Source of the DNA: Streptomyces sp. MUM 178J
GTDB lineage: Bacteria > Actinomycetota > Actinomycetes > Streptomycetales > Streptomycetaceae
Direction of reading: 5' to 3'
Length of the DNA: 36,461 nucleotides
NCBI RefSeq assembly: GCF_022414575.1
Contig: NZ_JADWYQ010000058.1
Location: forward strand, 1-36,461
Shown here: one piece after another, positions 8,675 to 16,030 of the stretch
How positions within the stretch are numbered: the first letter of the stretch is position 1
Layout of the letters: every line of letters starts with the position of its first letter
Made by a program: the position numbers and the translations under genes
The notes under the pieces: generated by a model
Told to the model about the DNA's origin: nothing
Databases searched by the model: none
Seen by the model: only the letters and a program-made list of their open reading frames with translations

Positions 8675-10126
8675 TCAGCCGACGAGCGCGTCCGGTTTGC
8701 CCTTGCTGCGCGGCCGTTCCTCGACCATCTTGCCCCACACGATCATTCGATAGGTACTCGTGAACTCGGGCGTGCAGGTGGTCAGCGTGATGTAGCGGCC
8801 CGGCCCGGTGAAGCCCGAACCCGGCGGCACCGGGCTGATCACGGCCACGTTCGCCGGTGAGGTCTGCGGAAGGATGCTGGCCATCTCATAGGTGTAGTAC
8901 GCGTCCCGCGTCTCGACGACGATCGGATCACCCGGCTTGAGACGGTTGACATAGCGGAACGGCTCCCCATGGGTGTTGCGGTGGCCCGCAACCGCGAAGT
9001 TGCCCGTCTTGTCCGAGGGCATGGCCGTCTTCAGGGCGCCCTCGGCGTAGTGGCCGACCAGCCCGCGGTCGAGCACCTTGTGCTTGTCGATTCCTTCGGC
9101 GATCGGGACGACCACGTCCAGCTTCGGGATGTACATGATCGCGAAGCCCTGGCCCGGCTCGAACTGCCCCGGGTCGCGTCCGTCGGCCCAGCTCTCCTGG
9201 ATCTTGCTGGCCTCCTTGTCGGCCTGCTGGTTGGCGAGCACATTCGTCCACCAGAGCTGATAGGTGACGAACAGCAGCATCAGCACGCCGCAGGTGATGA
9301 ACAGCTCCCCGAGGGCACGGCTCGCGATGACGGCCGGGCTGTCCTTCTGCGCCCGCGCCAGCCGCCGGGCCTCCACACGGGACAGCGGCCGACCGTCCGG
9401 GCCCCTCCCGGACGCCGAGGGCGGCGCTCCCGCCGCCGGGCCGGCCCGCCGACGGCCCCTGCCCTTGGCCGCCCTGCGCCGCTCGGCCCTCCCCGGGCCG
9501 GAGGGCCCCGGATACGCCTCCCCGGCGGCAGAGGGCGCCTCGGCGGCGCGCAGCGCCATCGTCTCGTCGTCGGACCCGCCCGATCCACCGGGCACGGCGG
9601 CGTCCGGTACGGCGTCGAGCACGGCCGTGTCGTCGGGCGCGGGGCCGGCGGCGCGCGGGCCGGGCACGCCCCGGTGCGGGCCCGGGGGCGTGGGCTGTTC
9701 CGTGTACGGCGGCGTGCTTCCGGCCGCGGGTTCGGCAGCCGCATCGGCGGTGACGCCGAAGGCCGCGTGCGTTCCGGCCCCCCGGGAGCCGTCGTATCCG
9801 CCCTGCCCCTGGTCGCCGGACGCAGGTCTCTGAGGCTGCCGCGGCTGCCCGTACCAGTCGCGCTGGAAGCCCTCGGGGTCGTACCACTCCTGCGGGGGCG
9901 GCTCCTGCTGTGCCGGGATGCTCGCCGCACGGAACCACGGCGAGCCCTGGGCGCCCTCGGCGGCGCCGTGGCCGCCCCGTCCGCTGCCCGCCGCCTCCGG
10001 TGCCGAGGGTCCCGGCACGGGGTCCGCCGGCGGGCCCGGCAGAGGGTCCGTCAACGGGTCCGCCAACGGGTCGAATTCACGCTCGCGCCCATGCTCCTGT
10101 CCGTGCCCGGGGCGCATCGCGTTCAC
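8675..10126 (-). CDS. Class E sortase with a long disordered cytoplasmic N-terminus
   Basis: The 483-residue protein has an N-terminal region of about 285 residues, rich in Pro/Gly/Asp/Arg (early repeats such as DPLADPLTDPLPGPPADP), predicted to be disordered and cytoplasmic. Then come one membrane helix (ELFITCGVLMLLFVTYQLWW) and the sortase domain with His in VAGHRNTHG, Cys in TLTTCTPEF and Arg in TYRMIVWGKM. I chose the GTG at 10126 because it overlaps the stop of the trpG-like gene (GTGA), as at the previous junction; the ATG at 10117 is a close alternative. Class E sortases usually have much shorter N-termini, so the extension is notable. It is probably the SrtE1 counterpart by position. 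Confidence 0.88.
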   Translation of the reverse strand: MNAMRPGHGQEHGREREFDPLADPLTDPLPGPPADPVPGPSAPEAAGSGRGGHGAAEGAQGSPWFRAASIPAQQEPPPQEWYDPEGFQRDWYGQPRQPQRPASGDQGQGGYDGSRGAGTHAAFGVTADAAAEPAAGSTPPYTEQPTPPGPHRGVPGPRAAGPAPDDTAVLDAVPDAAVPGGSGGSDDETMALRAAEAPSAAGEAYPGPSGPGRAERRRAAKGRGRRRAGPAAGAPPSASGRGPDGRPLSRVEARRLARAQKDSPAVIASRALGELFITCGVLMLLFVTYQLWWTNVLANQQADKEASKIQESWADGRDPGQFEPGQGFAIMYIPKLDVVVPIAEGIDKHKVLDRGLVGHYAEGALKTAMPSDKTGNFAVAGHRNTHGEPFRYVNRLKPGDPIVVETRDAYYTYEMASILPQTSPANVAVISPVPPGSGFTGPGRYITLTTCTPEFTSTYRMIVWGKMVEERPRSKGKPDALVG

Positions 10127-10761
10127 GCCACAGCCTTGCCCACCACCGGTGCCAGACCCGCCGAACGGCCGACCGCCCCGGTGTCGCCGCACTGCTCGAG
10201 CCAGTTGGCGAGCATCAGATGGCCGTGCTCGGTCAGCACCGACTCGGGGTGGAACTGCACACCCTCCACGGCCTTTTCACGGTGGCGCAGGCCCATGATT
10301 ATGCCGTCCGCGGTCCAGGCCGTGACCTCCAGCTCGGCCGGCAGGTCACCCGGCTCCGCGGCCAGCGAGTGGTAGCGGGTCGCGGTGAAGGGCGAGGGCA
10401 GCCCGGCGAACACGCCCTTGCCCTCGTGGGTGACGGACGACGTCTTGCCGTGCAGCAGTTCGGGGGCGCGGTCCACCACCCCTCCGTACGCCACGGCCAT
10501 CGACTGCATCCCCAGGCAGACCCCGAAGACGGGGACACCCGTCCCGGCGCAGTGCCGCACCATGTCGATGCAGACGCCCGCCTGCTCGGGCGCGCCCGGG
10601 CCGGGGGAGAGCAGCACACCGTCGAAGCCGTCCTGCGCATGGGCGAGGGCCACCTCGTCGTTGCGCACGACCTCGCACTCGGCGCCCAGCTGGTACAGAT
10701 ACTGGACGAGGTTGAAGACGAAGCTGTCGTAGTTGTCCACGACGAGAATGCGCGCGCTCAC
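10123..10761 (-). CDS. Class I glutamine amidotransferase, TrpG/PabA type
   Basis: This is the glutaminase subunit that supplies ammonia for anthranilate or 4-amino-4-deoxychorismate synthesis with a TrpE or PabB partner, which is not encoded in this window. The 212-residue protein starts VSARILVVDNYDSFVFNLVQYL. It has the oxyanion loop SPGPGAPE, nucleophile C82 in VFGVCLGMQS, and the His-Glu pair in VQFHPES. The GTG at 10761 overlaps the stop of the upstream small gene by 4 bases and its own stop overlaps the sortase start, so three genes are coupled. A longer open frame up to 11661 is unrelated sequence. TrpG and PabA cannot be separated by motif, and one amphibolic subunit may serve both. 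Confidence 0.9.
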   Translation of the reverse strand: MSARILVVDNYDSFVFNLVQYLYQLGAECEVVRNDEVALAHAQDGFDGVLLSPGPGAPEQAGVCIDMVRHCAGTGVPVFGVCLGMQSMAVAYGGVVDRAPELLHGKTSSVTHEGKGVFAGLPSPFTATRYHSLAAEPGDLPAELEVTAWTADGIIMGLRHREKAVEGVQFHPESVLTEHGHLMLANWLEQCGDTGAVGRSAGLAPVVGKAVA

Positions 10762-10952
10762 TTGTCCGCTCCTGCCGTTCCCGCTCCGGCGCCGTCGCCG
10801 TCCACCGTCACATCGCCGAACGGCAGCAGCGGCTCCGCCCACGGGAAGACGTACTGGAACAGCACGTAGACGACCGCGAGGAGCAGCATCAGTGAGATGA
10901 AGGCCCTCACCCATGCGTTGCCCGGCAGATGCCGCCAGATCCAGCCGTACAT
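10758..10952 (-). CDS. Small single-membrane-segment protein, function unknown
   Basis: The 64-residue protein starts MYGWIWRHLPGNAWVRAF, has one membrane helix (about residues 18-38, ISLMLLLAVVYVLFQYVFPW) and an acidic Gly/Ala tail. The ATG is preceded by a purine-rich stretch (GGAAAGGGACGGC on the coding strand). Its stop overlaps the TrpG/PabA start (GTGA). I do not recognise a named domain. Tight coupling to the glutaminase and the sortases, and preserved hydrophobic character, argue that it is a real gene. Confidence 0.75.
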   Translation of the reverse strand: MYGWIWRHLPGNAWVRAFISLMLLLAVVYVLFQYVFPWAEPLLPFGDVTVDGDGAGAGTAGADK

Positions 10953-11009
10953 GCCGTCCCTTTCCGTTCGGTACGGGCACCAGACTAAAGGGCCGCACGG
11001 GCCCGTGGG

Positions 11010-11765
11010 TCAGCTGTGGACGGCTCGCGTCCCGCCGTCCGTCACAGAGGCCTTCGCTTCCAGCCGGGCCCAGGCGACCAGCCGGTGGCTGCTGCCCCAC
11101 TCCGGGTCGCAGGTGGTGAGCGTGAGATAGCGACCGGGGCCGTCGAAGGGGGCCGCGCCGGCCCGCAGCGGGCGCGGCACCGGTTCCACGACGCCGACGT
11201 CGGACGGGACGGTCCGGTAGGGCCGGGCGACGATGCGGTACGTGTACCGGGTGGCCCCGTCGTTCAGCAGCACGGCGTCCCCGTCCCTCAGCTCTGGGAA
11301 GTCCCTGAACGGGTCCCCGTAGGTGCGGCGGTGTCCGGCGACGGCGACATTGCCTTCCTCGCCGAGGCGGGCGGTCGAGGGGTAGTGCCCGAGGCCCCTC
11401 TTGAGCACGGCCGCCCCGACGCCCTGGAGGACCGGCCACTCCCAGCCGTCCCCGAAGCGGGGGACGCGCATCACCGCGAAGGGCTTGCCGTCCTCGTACG
11501 CGTCCGCGGTGGGGGTCCGGGCAGGGGCGGGGGCGGGGGCGGGGGCGGGCGGCGTCGCCGAGGCCTCGGGCCGGGCGGGCGGCGGCGTCGACTGCGACCA
11601 GCGCTTCTCCAGCCGGTCGAGCTGGCCTTGGACGGCGCTGTCGGCCTTTACACCCGTCCAAATCAGGACGTAAGCGACGAACAGCAGCAGCACCGCGCCG
11701 ACCGTGATGCAGATCTCACTGACGATCCTGACGAGCAGCCGGGTGAAGCGCATTCCAAGCGGCAC
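11010..11765 (-). CDS. Class E sortase (third)
   Basis: The 251-residue protein has an N-terminal helix (ICITVGAVLLLFVAYVLIW), an Ala/Pro spacer (APAPAPAPA, encoded by GC-rich near-repeats near 11520-11550) and a sortase domain. Catalytic residues are His in VAGHRRTYG, Cys in TLTTCDPEW and Arg in SSHRLVAWARL. The GTG at 11765 follows AGGGGGG; an ATG at 11753 is possible. It lies 28 bases after the DUF881 gene on the same strand and 57 bases before the small membrane gene. It differs from the other two in its Pro-Ala spacer and in CDPEW versus CTP after the catalytic Cys, so substrate range may differ. Confidence 0.88.
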   Translation of the reverse strand: MPLGMRFTRLLVRIVSEICITVGAVLLLFVAYVLIWTGVKADSAVQGQLDRLEKRWSQSTPPPARPEASATPPAPAPAPAPARTPTADAYEDGKPFAVMRVPRFGDGWEWPVLQGVGAAVLKRGLGHYPSTARLGEEGNVAVAGHRRTYGDPFRDFPELRDGDAVLLNDGATRYTYRIVARPYRTVPSDVGVVEPVPRPLRAGAAPFDGPGRYLTLTTCDPEWGSSHRLVAWARLEAKASVTDGGTRAVHS

Positions 11766-11793
11766 CCCTGCCCCCCTGCTCTCCTGCCCCGGG

Positions 11794-12570
11794 CTACTCC
11801 GCGGGCTCCACGGGCTTCGCGTGGTGGAGGTCCACTGTGCCCGAGTAGCCGGGAAGAGTCACCGCCTTGTGCTCGTCGACTTTCCACCCGAGGCCGTACG
11901 CCTTCACATACAGCTGGTAGTTCTGCACCGCGGGCGACTCGGCGAGCGCCTGCTCCAGCTTCCCGCGGTCGCCGACCGCTGTGATCCTGTACGGCGGCGA
12001 GTAGACCCGGCCCTGCAGGATGAGCGTGTTGCCCACGCAGCGCACGGCGCTGGTGGAGATCAGCCGCTGGTCCATGACGCGGATGCCCTCGGCGCCGCCC
12101 TGCCACAGGGCATTGACCACGGCCTGCAGATCCTGCTGGTGGATGACCAGGTCGTTGGGCTGGGGCTCGGGGTAGCCGGGGGCGGCCTGAGCGTTCGGCG
12201 GAGCGTCTTTCAGGGTGACGGTGAGGCCCTCCCCCCTCACCTCCTGCGTGCCGGCAGCCCGCTCCAGGGCGCCGAGCCTTTCGTCCTCCGCCTTCGTGGA
12301 GCCGTCGTCACGCTCGGCGAGCGTCTCCACGTCCCGGCGCACCGCCGATGTGGACTCCTCGAACTCGCCGTTGCGGTCGCTGCGCTGCTGGATCAGGTCG
12401 GAGAGCTTCAGCAGCGAGTCGTCGGTGCGGATGTCGGTACCCTTGGCCGTGTTGAAGCTGGTCACGAAGATCAGCCCGGCCAGGGCGAAGACGCCGACGG
12501 TGAGCAGCCGGACGGGACGCCACACCGGGCGTCTGACCGGCCCTTGCGGGGAGTCGGCAGAATTGCTCAA
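11794..12570 (-). CDS. DUF881-family membrane protein
   Basis: This is a 258-residue protein of the DUF881 (YlxW-like) family, often found beside division and wall genes in actinobacteria. The function is not established. A basic N-terminus and one membrane helix (about residues 23-40, LLTVGVFALAGLIFVTSF) precede a predicted coiled-coil stretch (about 50-105, rich in Glu/Arg/Leu). The conserved globular part follows, with GEGLTVTLKDAP, LQAVVNALWQGGAEGI and NTLILQGRVYSPPYRI. The start is TTG at 12570 with AAGGAG 10 bases upstream. It is probably the first gene of a - strand run reaching the sortases and is divergent from crgA. Confidence 0.85.
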   Translation of the reverse strand: MSNSADSPQGPVRRPVWRPVRLLTVGVFALAGLIFVTSFNTAKGTDIRTDDSLLKLSDLIQQRSDRNGEFEESTSAVRRDVETLAERDDGSTKAEDERLGALERAAGTQEVRGEGLTVTLKDAPPNAQAAPGYPEPQPNDLVIHQQDLQAVVNALWQGGAEGIRVMDQRLISTSAVRCVGNTLILQGRVYSPPYRITAVGDRGKLEQALAESPAVQNYQLYVKAYGLGWKVDEHKAVTLPGYSGTVDLHHAKPVEPAE

Positions 12571-12741
12571 CGTACCCTTACTCCTTACGGCGCCATGGAA
12601 GCACTACGCTAACGGACGCCCGGGAAGCCGGGGTCCGCCCCCGTGGCCCCCAGGGCGCAGGGGGAAGTCCCCCCTCGTCCCGGTCCCGCGCCAGCCACAG
12701 TCCCCGCGCGGTCACGCAGCGCATCGACAGGAGAGTCCCTC

Positions 12742-12999
12742 GTGCCGAAGTCACGGATCCGCAAGAAGGCCGACTTCACGCCGCCGCCCTCTTCGAAGCA
12801 GGCGACCAGCATCAAGCTGACCAGCCGCAGCTGGGTGGCTCCGGTGATGCTCGCGCTGTTCCTGATCGGGCTCGCCTGGATCGTCCTCTTCTACGTGACC
12901 GAGGGCAGCCTCCCGATCGAGAGCTTCGGCAACTGGAACATCGTCGTGGGCTTCGGCTTCATCGCCGGCGGCTTCGGAGTGTCCACCCAGTGGAAGTAG
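12742..12999 (+). CDS. crgA: Cell division protein CrgA
   Basis: CrgA is a small two-helix membrane protein that coordinates growth and septation, known from Streptomyces and Mycobacterium. The 85-residue protein begins [18 protein letters not shown]. It has two membrane segments ([20 protein letters not shown] and [15 protein letters not shown]) joined by the family loop [14 protein letters not shown]. The GTG at 12742 has AGGAGAG at 12728-12734; a longer frame from 12643 adds an unconserved Pro/Arg stretch. The gene is divergent from the DUF881 gene across a 171-base gap that should hold both promoters. Confidence 0.95.
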   Translation: MPKSRIRKKADFTPPPSSKQATSIKLTSRSWVAPVMLALFLIGLAWIVLFYVTEGSLPIESFGNWNIVVGFGFIAGGFGVSTQWK

Positions 13000-13061
13000 C
13001 GTCGGGGCAGCAGCCGCGGCGGTAGCGGATCCGCAGCCCGCCCGTCAAGCCATCCGCAGAG

Positions 13062-13318
13062 TTATCCACAGGGCTGTCCACAGGGCAGTGGAAAGTTCAG
13101 ACGATCTGTGGATAACTTCCGGGACGTTGACGCCGGTATGACCGGCTGAAAGCCGCCGCCGGGCGGCCCGAGCCACCCTCGTCACCACCAGACGGGCACC
13201 GGCAGAGCGCAGCAAAATGCCGCAAACCATGAAAATCAGCGGGAGTACCCCGGGCCGGTGACCCGGGGTACGGGCGTTCTCCACGGCGTGCACCGGATCC
13301 GGCACACGCTGTGGACAA
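13062..13318. promoter_or_regulatory. Cluster of DnaA boxes between crgA and the rhomboid gene
   Basis: The 338-base gap after crgA contains four DnaA-box-like 9-mers: TTATCCACA at 13062-13070, CTGTCCACA at 13074-13082, its opposite-strand counterpart TGTGGATAA at 13107-13115, and TGTGGACAA at 13310-13318. A fifth, TGTGGATAA, is at 14319-14327. The first three fall within 54 bases. Streptomyces DnaA boxes follow TTGTCCACA or close variants. Binding is inferred from the motif; no coding sequence is seen in this gap. Confidence 0.65.
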
Positions 13319-13337
13319 CTTTGGGGAAAGATCCTGC

Positions 13338-14234
13338 TCAGCTGAGCGCCATGGTCCGCGCGACCACCATCACGAGGCTCGCAAGCAGCACTGCTCCACA
13401 GGTGACCGCCTGTACCAGACTGCGGTGGGCACGCGGGGCGTGGATCATGCCGTAGGCGATGATCACACCTGCGACCAGGCCGCCGACATGGGCTTCCCAG
13501 GCGATGATGTCCTGGTAGCGGAAGGTGATGAAGAGGTTCAGCGCCAGCAGGACCAGGATCGGCCGCATGTCGTAGCGGAACCGGCGCATCAGCACCACGG
13601 TCGCGCCGAGGAGCCCGAAGATCGCCCCTGATGCGCCGAGCGAGGGCTGGTTCGGCGCGTTCAGCAGATAGGTCAGCGCACCGCCGGCCAGGCCGGACAG
13701 CAGATAGAGCGACAGATAGCGCACCCTGCCGAGGGCCGCCTCCAGGGGCCGGCCGAGCCACCACAGCCCCAGCATGTTGAAGCCGATGTGCCAGAACTGC
13801 TCGTGCAGGAACATCGAGGTGATCAGCCGGTACCACTCGCCGTCGACGACGCCGACCACCTCGCCGAGGCGGGGGTCGATGGCGAATCCGATCAGCGTCA
13901 GCCGGTAGACGAGATCGTCGACGGCGAGGACGGCGATGAAGACGGCGACGTTGACCGCCAGCAGGATCTTGGTGATCAGATGCGGATCGGCCGCCACCGC
14001 TCCGCCGGCGACCGTCCGCGGCCGGTCGGCGCCCGGCGCATGGCCCGTGCCGGAACCGGTCCTGACGCACTCGGGGCACTGGAAGCCGACCGAGGCGCTG
14101 ACCATGCAGTCCGTGCAGATCGGCCGCTCGCAGCGGGTGCAGGTGATGCCGGTCTCCCGGCCCGGATGCCGGTAGCAGCTCGGCAGGCCATGCGTGCCCT
14201 GCGGCTCCTGCGGGCTGCCTGGTGCCTGGTCCAT
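13338..14234 (-). CDS. Rhomboid-family intramembrane serine protease with N-terminal zinc-finger-like region
   Basis: The 298-residue protein has an N-terminal Cys/His-rich segment, CYRHPGRETGITCTRCERPI followed by CTDCM and FQCPEC. This resembles a B-box-type zinc-binding motif. A linker and a six-helix rhomboid domain follow. The catalytic serine lies in LGASGAIFGL and the catalytic histidine in WEAHVGGLVAG. It cleaves membrane protein substrates within the bilayer; substrates here are unknown. The ATG at 14234 is the natural start. Genes on both sides run the same way (cyclophilin upstream), but an inverted repeat lies in the gap between them. Confidence 0.92.
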   Translation of the reverse strand: MDQAPGSPQEPQGTHGLPSCYRHPGRETGITCTRCERPICTDCMVSASVGFQCPECVRTGSGTGHAPGADRPRTVAGGAVAADPHLITKILLAVNVAVFIAVLAVDDLVYRLTLIGFAIDPRLGEVVGVVDGEWYRLITSMFLHEQFWHIGFNMLGLWWLGRPLEAALGRVRYLSLYLLSGLAGGALTYLLNAPNQPSLGASGAIFGLLGATVVLMRRFRYDMRPILVLLALNLFITFRYQDIIAWEAHVGGLVAGVIIAYGMIHAPRAHRSLVQAVTCGAVLLASLVMVVARTMALS

Positions 14235-14274
14235 GGTCCCCTCGATCTCCGCCGGTCTTGTGGGCTCAACACAC

Positions 14275-14310
14275 CGCCCCGTCCATCCTTACGGATGGAC
14301 GGGGCGTTTT
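14275..14310 (+). terminator. Strong hairpin with T-run between cyclophilin and rhomboid genes
   Basis: A perfect 14-bp stem, CGCCCCGTCCATCC-(TTAC)-GGATGGACGGGGCG, is followed on the + strand by TTTT. Both flanking genes are on the - strand, where the hairpin follows the cyclophilin stop without a T-run. It probably ends cyclophilin transcription as a stem-only terminator and blocks + strand read-through. Confidence 0.75.
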
Positions 14311-14318
14311 GGTTCCCC

Positions 14319-14327
14319 TGTGGATAA
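14319..14327 (-). promoter_or_regulatory. Isolated DnaA box
   Basis: TGTGGATAA is the complement of the canonical DnaA box TTATCCACA, in the gap downstream of the cyclophilin gene. It adds to the four boxes about 1 kb away beyond the rhomboid gene. Confidence 0.45.
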
Positions 14328-14376
14328 TCGGGACCCGCAGGTCAGCCCACGCCTCTCGGAGCGCAGCGCCCGGCCG

Positions 14377-14910
14377 TCAGCTCTTGCGGGTCTCCACGAC
14401 CACGGACTCGATCACGACGTCCTCGACCGGCCGCTTGGTGTGCAGGTCCGTCTCGACCCCCACGATGGCGTCCACGACCTTCCTGCCTGCGTCGGTGGAG
14501 ACCTCGCCGAAGATGGTGTGCTTGCGCGTCAGCCAGGCGGTCGGGGCCACTGTGATGAAGAACTGCGAACCGTTGGTGTTCGGGCCGGCGTTGGCCATCG
14601 CGAGCAGATACGGACGGTCGAAGGCGAGGTCCGGATGGAACTCGTCCTGGAACTCATAGCCGGGGCCGCCCGTGCCGTTGCCCAGCGGATCCCCGCCCTG
14701 GATCATGAAGCCCTTGATCACCCGGTGGAAGACGGTGCCGTCGTAGAGCGGGTCCGAGGACTTCCTGCCGGTCGCCGGGTGCGTCCATTCGCGGCCGCCC
14801 TGGGCCAGTTCCACGAAGTTCTTGACCGTCCTGGGCGCGTGGTTCGGCAGGAGCCTCAGCTCGATGTCGCCCCGGCTGGTCCTGATAGTGGCGTAAAGCT
14901 GCTCGGCCAC
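14377..14910 (-). CDS. Cyclophilin-type peptidyl-prolyl cis-trans isomerase
   Basis: This cytoplasmic proline isomerase has 177 residues. Cyclophilin signatures are FHRVIKGFMIQGGD, the NGSQFFIT core and the KHTIFGEV strand. It starts at the GTG at 14910 (VAEQLYATIRTSRGDIELRL), preceded by GGGAAGG on the coding strand. A longer frame to 15063 adds an unconserved Arg/Pro-rich stretch and is rejected. The insert GREWTHPATGRKSSDPLYDG before the FHRV motif is usual for actinobacterial PpiA-like enzymes. The 283-base gap to the divergent DUF5324 gene should hold both promoters; nothing else is visible in it. Confidence 0.93.
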   Translation of the reverse strand: MAEQLYATIRTSRGDIELRLLPNHAPRTVKNFVELAQGGREWTHPATGRKSSDPLYDGTVFHRVIKGFMIQGGDPLGNGTGGPGYEFQDEFHPDLAFDRPYLLAMANAGPNTNGSQFFITVAPTAWLTRKHTIFGEVSTDAGRKVVDAIVGVETDLHTKRPVEDVVIESVVVETRKS

Positions 14911-15193
14911 GGTCTGCCTTCCCTCGTCCCCTTGACTCCTGCGACGATCCTCGCACGGAAGGGCCCGAGAAGGGGGCATGCGCCGGCCCGCCGCGGGGAC
15001 CCGGGGGTTGCGAACGTCCCGGAGTGCGCCCCGCGTGCACAGGCCCCGCCGGCGCGGGTGCATGACCCGGATGCCCGTACCGCATGCCGAGGCCGGGGGC
15101 AGCGGGCATGATTCTCAACGGACGGACAGCCGTATTTCCACGGAAATCGGGACGAACACCAGGCCCAGCACGCCACCGAGGAGGAGGATCCCT

Positions 15194-15871
15194 GTGACCC
15201 GCAAGGACAGCGTGCGCACCGCGACGACTGCGGCGAAGGACAGTGTCCGGCACGCCGCGGAAGCGGTGGCCCCCTACGCCGGCACGGCGAAGGACCAGGC
15301 GGCGCACTATGCGCAGCTCTATGCGCACGAGGCTCGCGCCAGGTACGGGCCCAAGCTCGCCCTGGCCGCGCACGAGGCCGCCTGCCAGGCCCGTATCCAG
15401 TACGGCGCGCGTGTCGCCCCCCATGTCCCGCCCCGGATGGACGAGGCGGCGCACCGGGCCGCCGCGCAGGCCAGGAAGGCGGCACGGCAGGCGGCGGACT
15501 ACACCGTGCCGCGCATCGAGCACGCCAGGGCCGTGGCCCAGCCGGTGCGCCAGGAGGCAGCCGCCCGCTCGGCCGCCGCACTGGCGGCGCTGCGCAGCCC
15601 GGTGACCGCGCAGGAGATCCACAAGCTGGCGCGGAAGCACGAGCGCCGGTCCCGGGCCGGGCGTCTCGCCAAGGGGTTCGCGGTCTTCGGCGTGCTGTTC
15701 GGCGGGGCGGTGGCCGTCTGGAAGTGGTGGGACAAGCAGGCCAACCCCGACTGGCTGGTGGAGCCGCCCATGGCCACGGAGGTCGACGAGCGGGGCCGGG
15801 TGACCTCGGTCGACGGCAGCGAACGGGGTGCGGACGCCGAGCCGGAGTCACCCGACGAGGAACGCGGCTGA
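15194..15871 (+). CDS. DUF5324-family protein
   Basis: The 225-residue Ala/Arg-rich protein begins VTRKDSVRTATTAAKDSVRH. It has a long amphipathic helical region with Tyr/His spacing resembling apolipoprotein- or LEA-like helices (KDQAAHYAQLYAHEARARYG) and one membrane segment near residue 160 (AKGFAVFGVLFGGAVAVWKWW). An acidic tail includes PDWLVEPPMATEVDE. GAGGAGGAT at 15181-15189 supports the GTG at 15194. The family is conserved in this position in Streptomyces; its function is unknown. It is the last core gene before the inserted cluster and is convergent with the oxidoreductase. Confidence 0.82.
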   Translation: MTRKDSVRTATTAAKDSVRHAAEAVAPYAGTAKDQAAHYAQLYAHEARARYGPKLALAAHEAACQARIQYGARVAPHVPPRMDEAAHRAAAQARKAARQAADYTVPRIEHARAVAQPVRQEAAARSAAALAALRSPVTAQEIHKLARKHERRSRAGRLAKGFAVFGVLFGGAVAVWKWWDKQANPDWLVEPPMATEVDERGRVTSVDGSERGADAEPESPDEERG

Positions 15872-15946
15872 GCCTTGTTCCGGGGGCGCCGCCCCAGGAC
15901 ACCCGCGTCCCGGCCGCGGTCTCCCCCGGCTGCCGGCTGCGCCGAA

Positions 15947-16010
15947 TTCAGCCCGTCCGGCGATCGAGGACGCGGCCGAAGGCCGTACACCGGGTCTGGG
16001 GCAGAGCCCC
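15947..16010. repeat. Streptomyces-type intergenic repeat with terminal hairpin
   Basis: The sequence starting TTCAGCCCGTCCGGCG, continuing with ATCGAGGACG and ending in a GGGGC-AGA-GCCCC hairpin (15998-16010), resembles a repeat very common after genes in Streptomyces chromosomes. It lies between the convergent DUF5324 and oxidoreductase genes and probably acts as a bidirectional terminator. It marks the left junction between core genes and the cluster. Confidence 0.6.
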
Positions 16011-16030
16011 GTCGACCGCACGGCGAGCCG

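Noticed and set aside
10123..11661. 512-residue frame ending in TrpG/PabA
   Set aside because: The part upstream of 10761 is a shadow of the sortase and small membrane genes; GTGA overlap fixes the real start.
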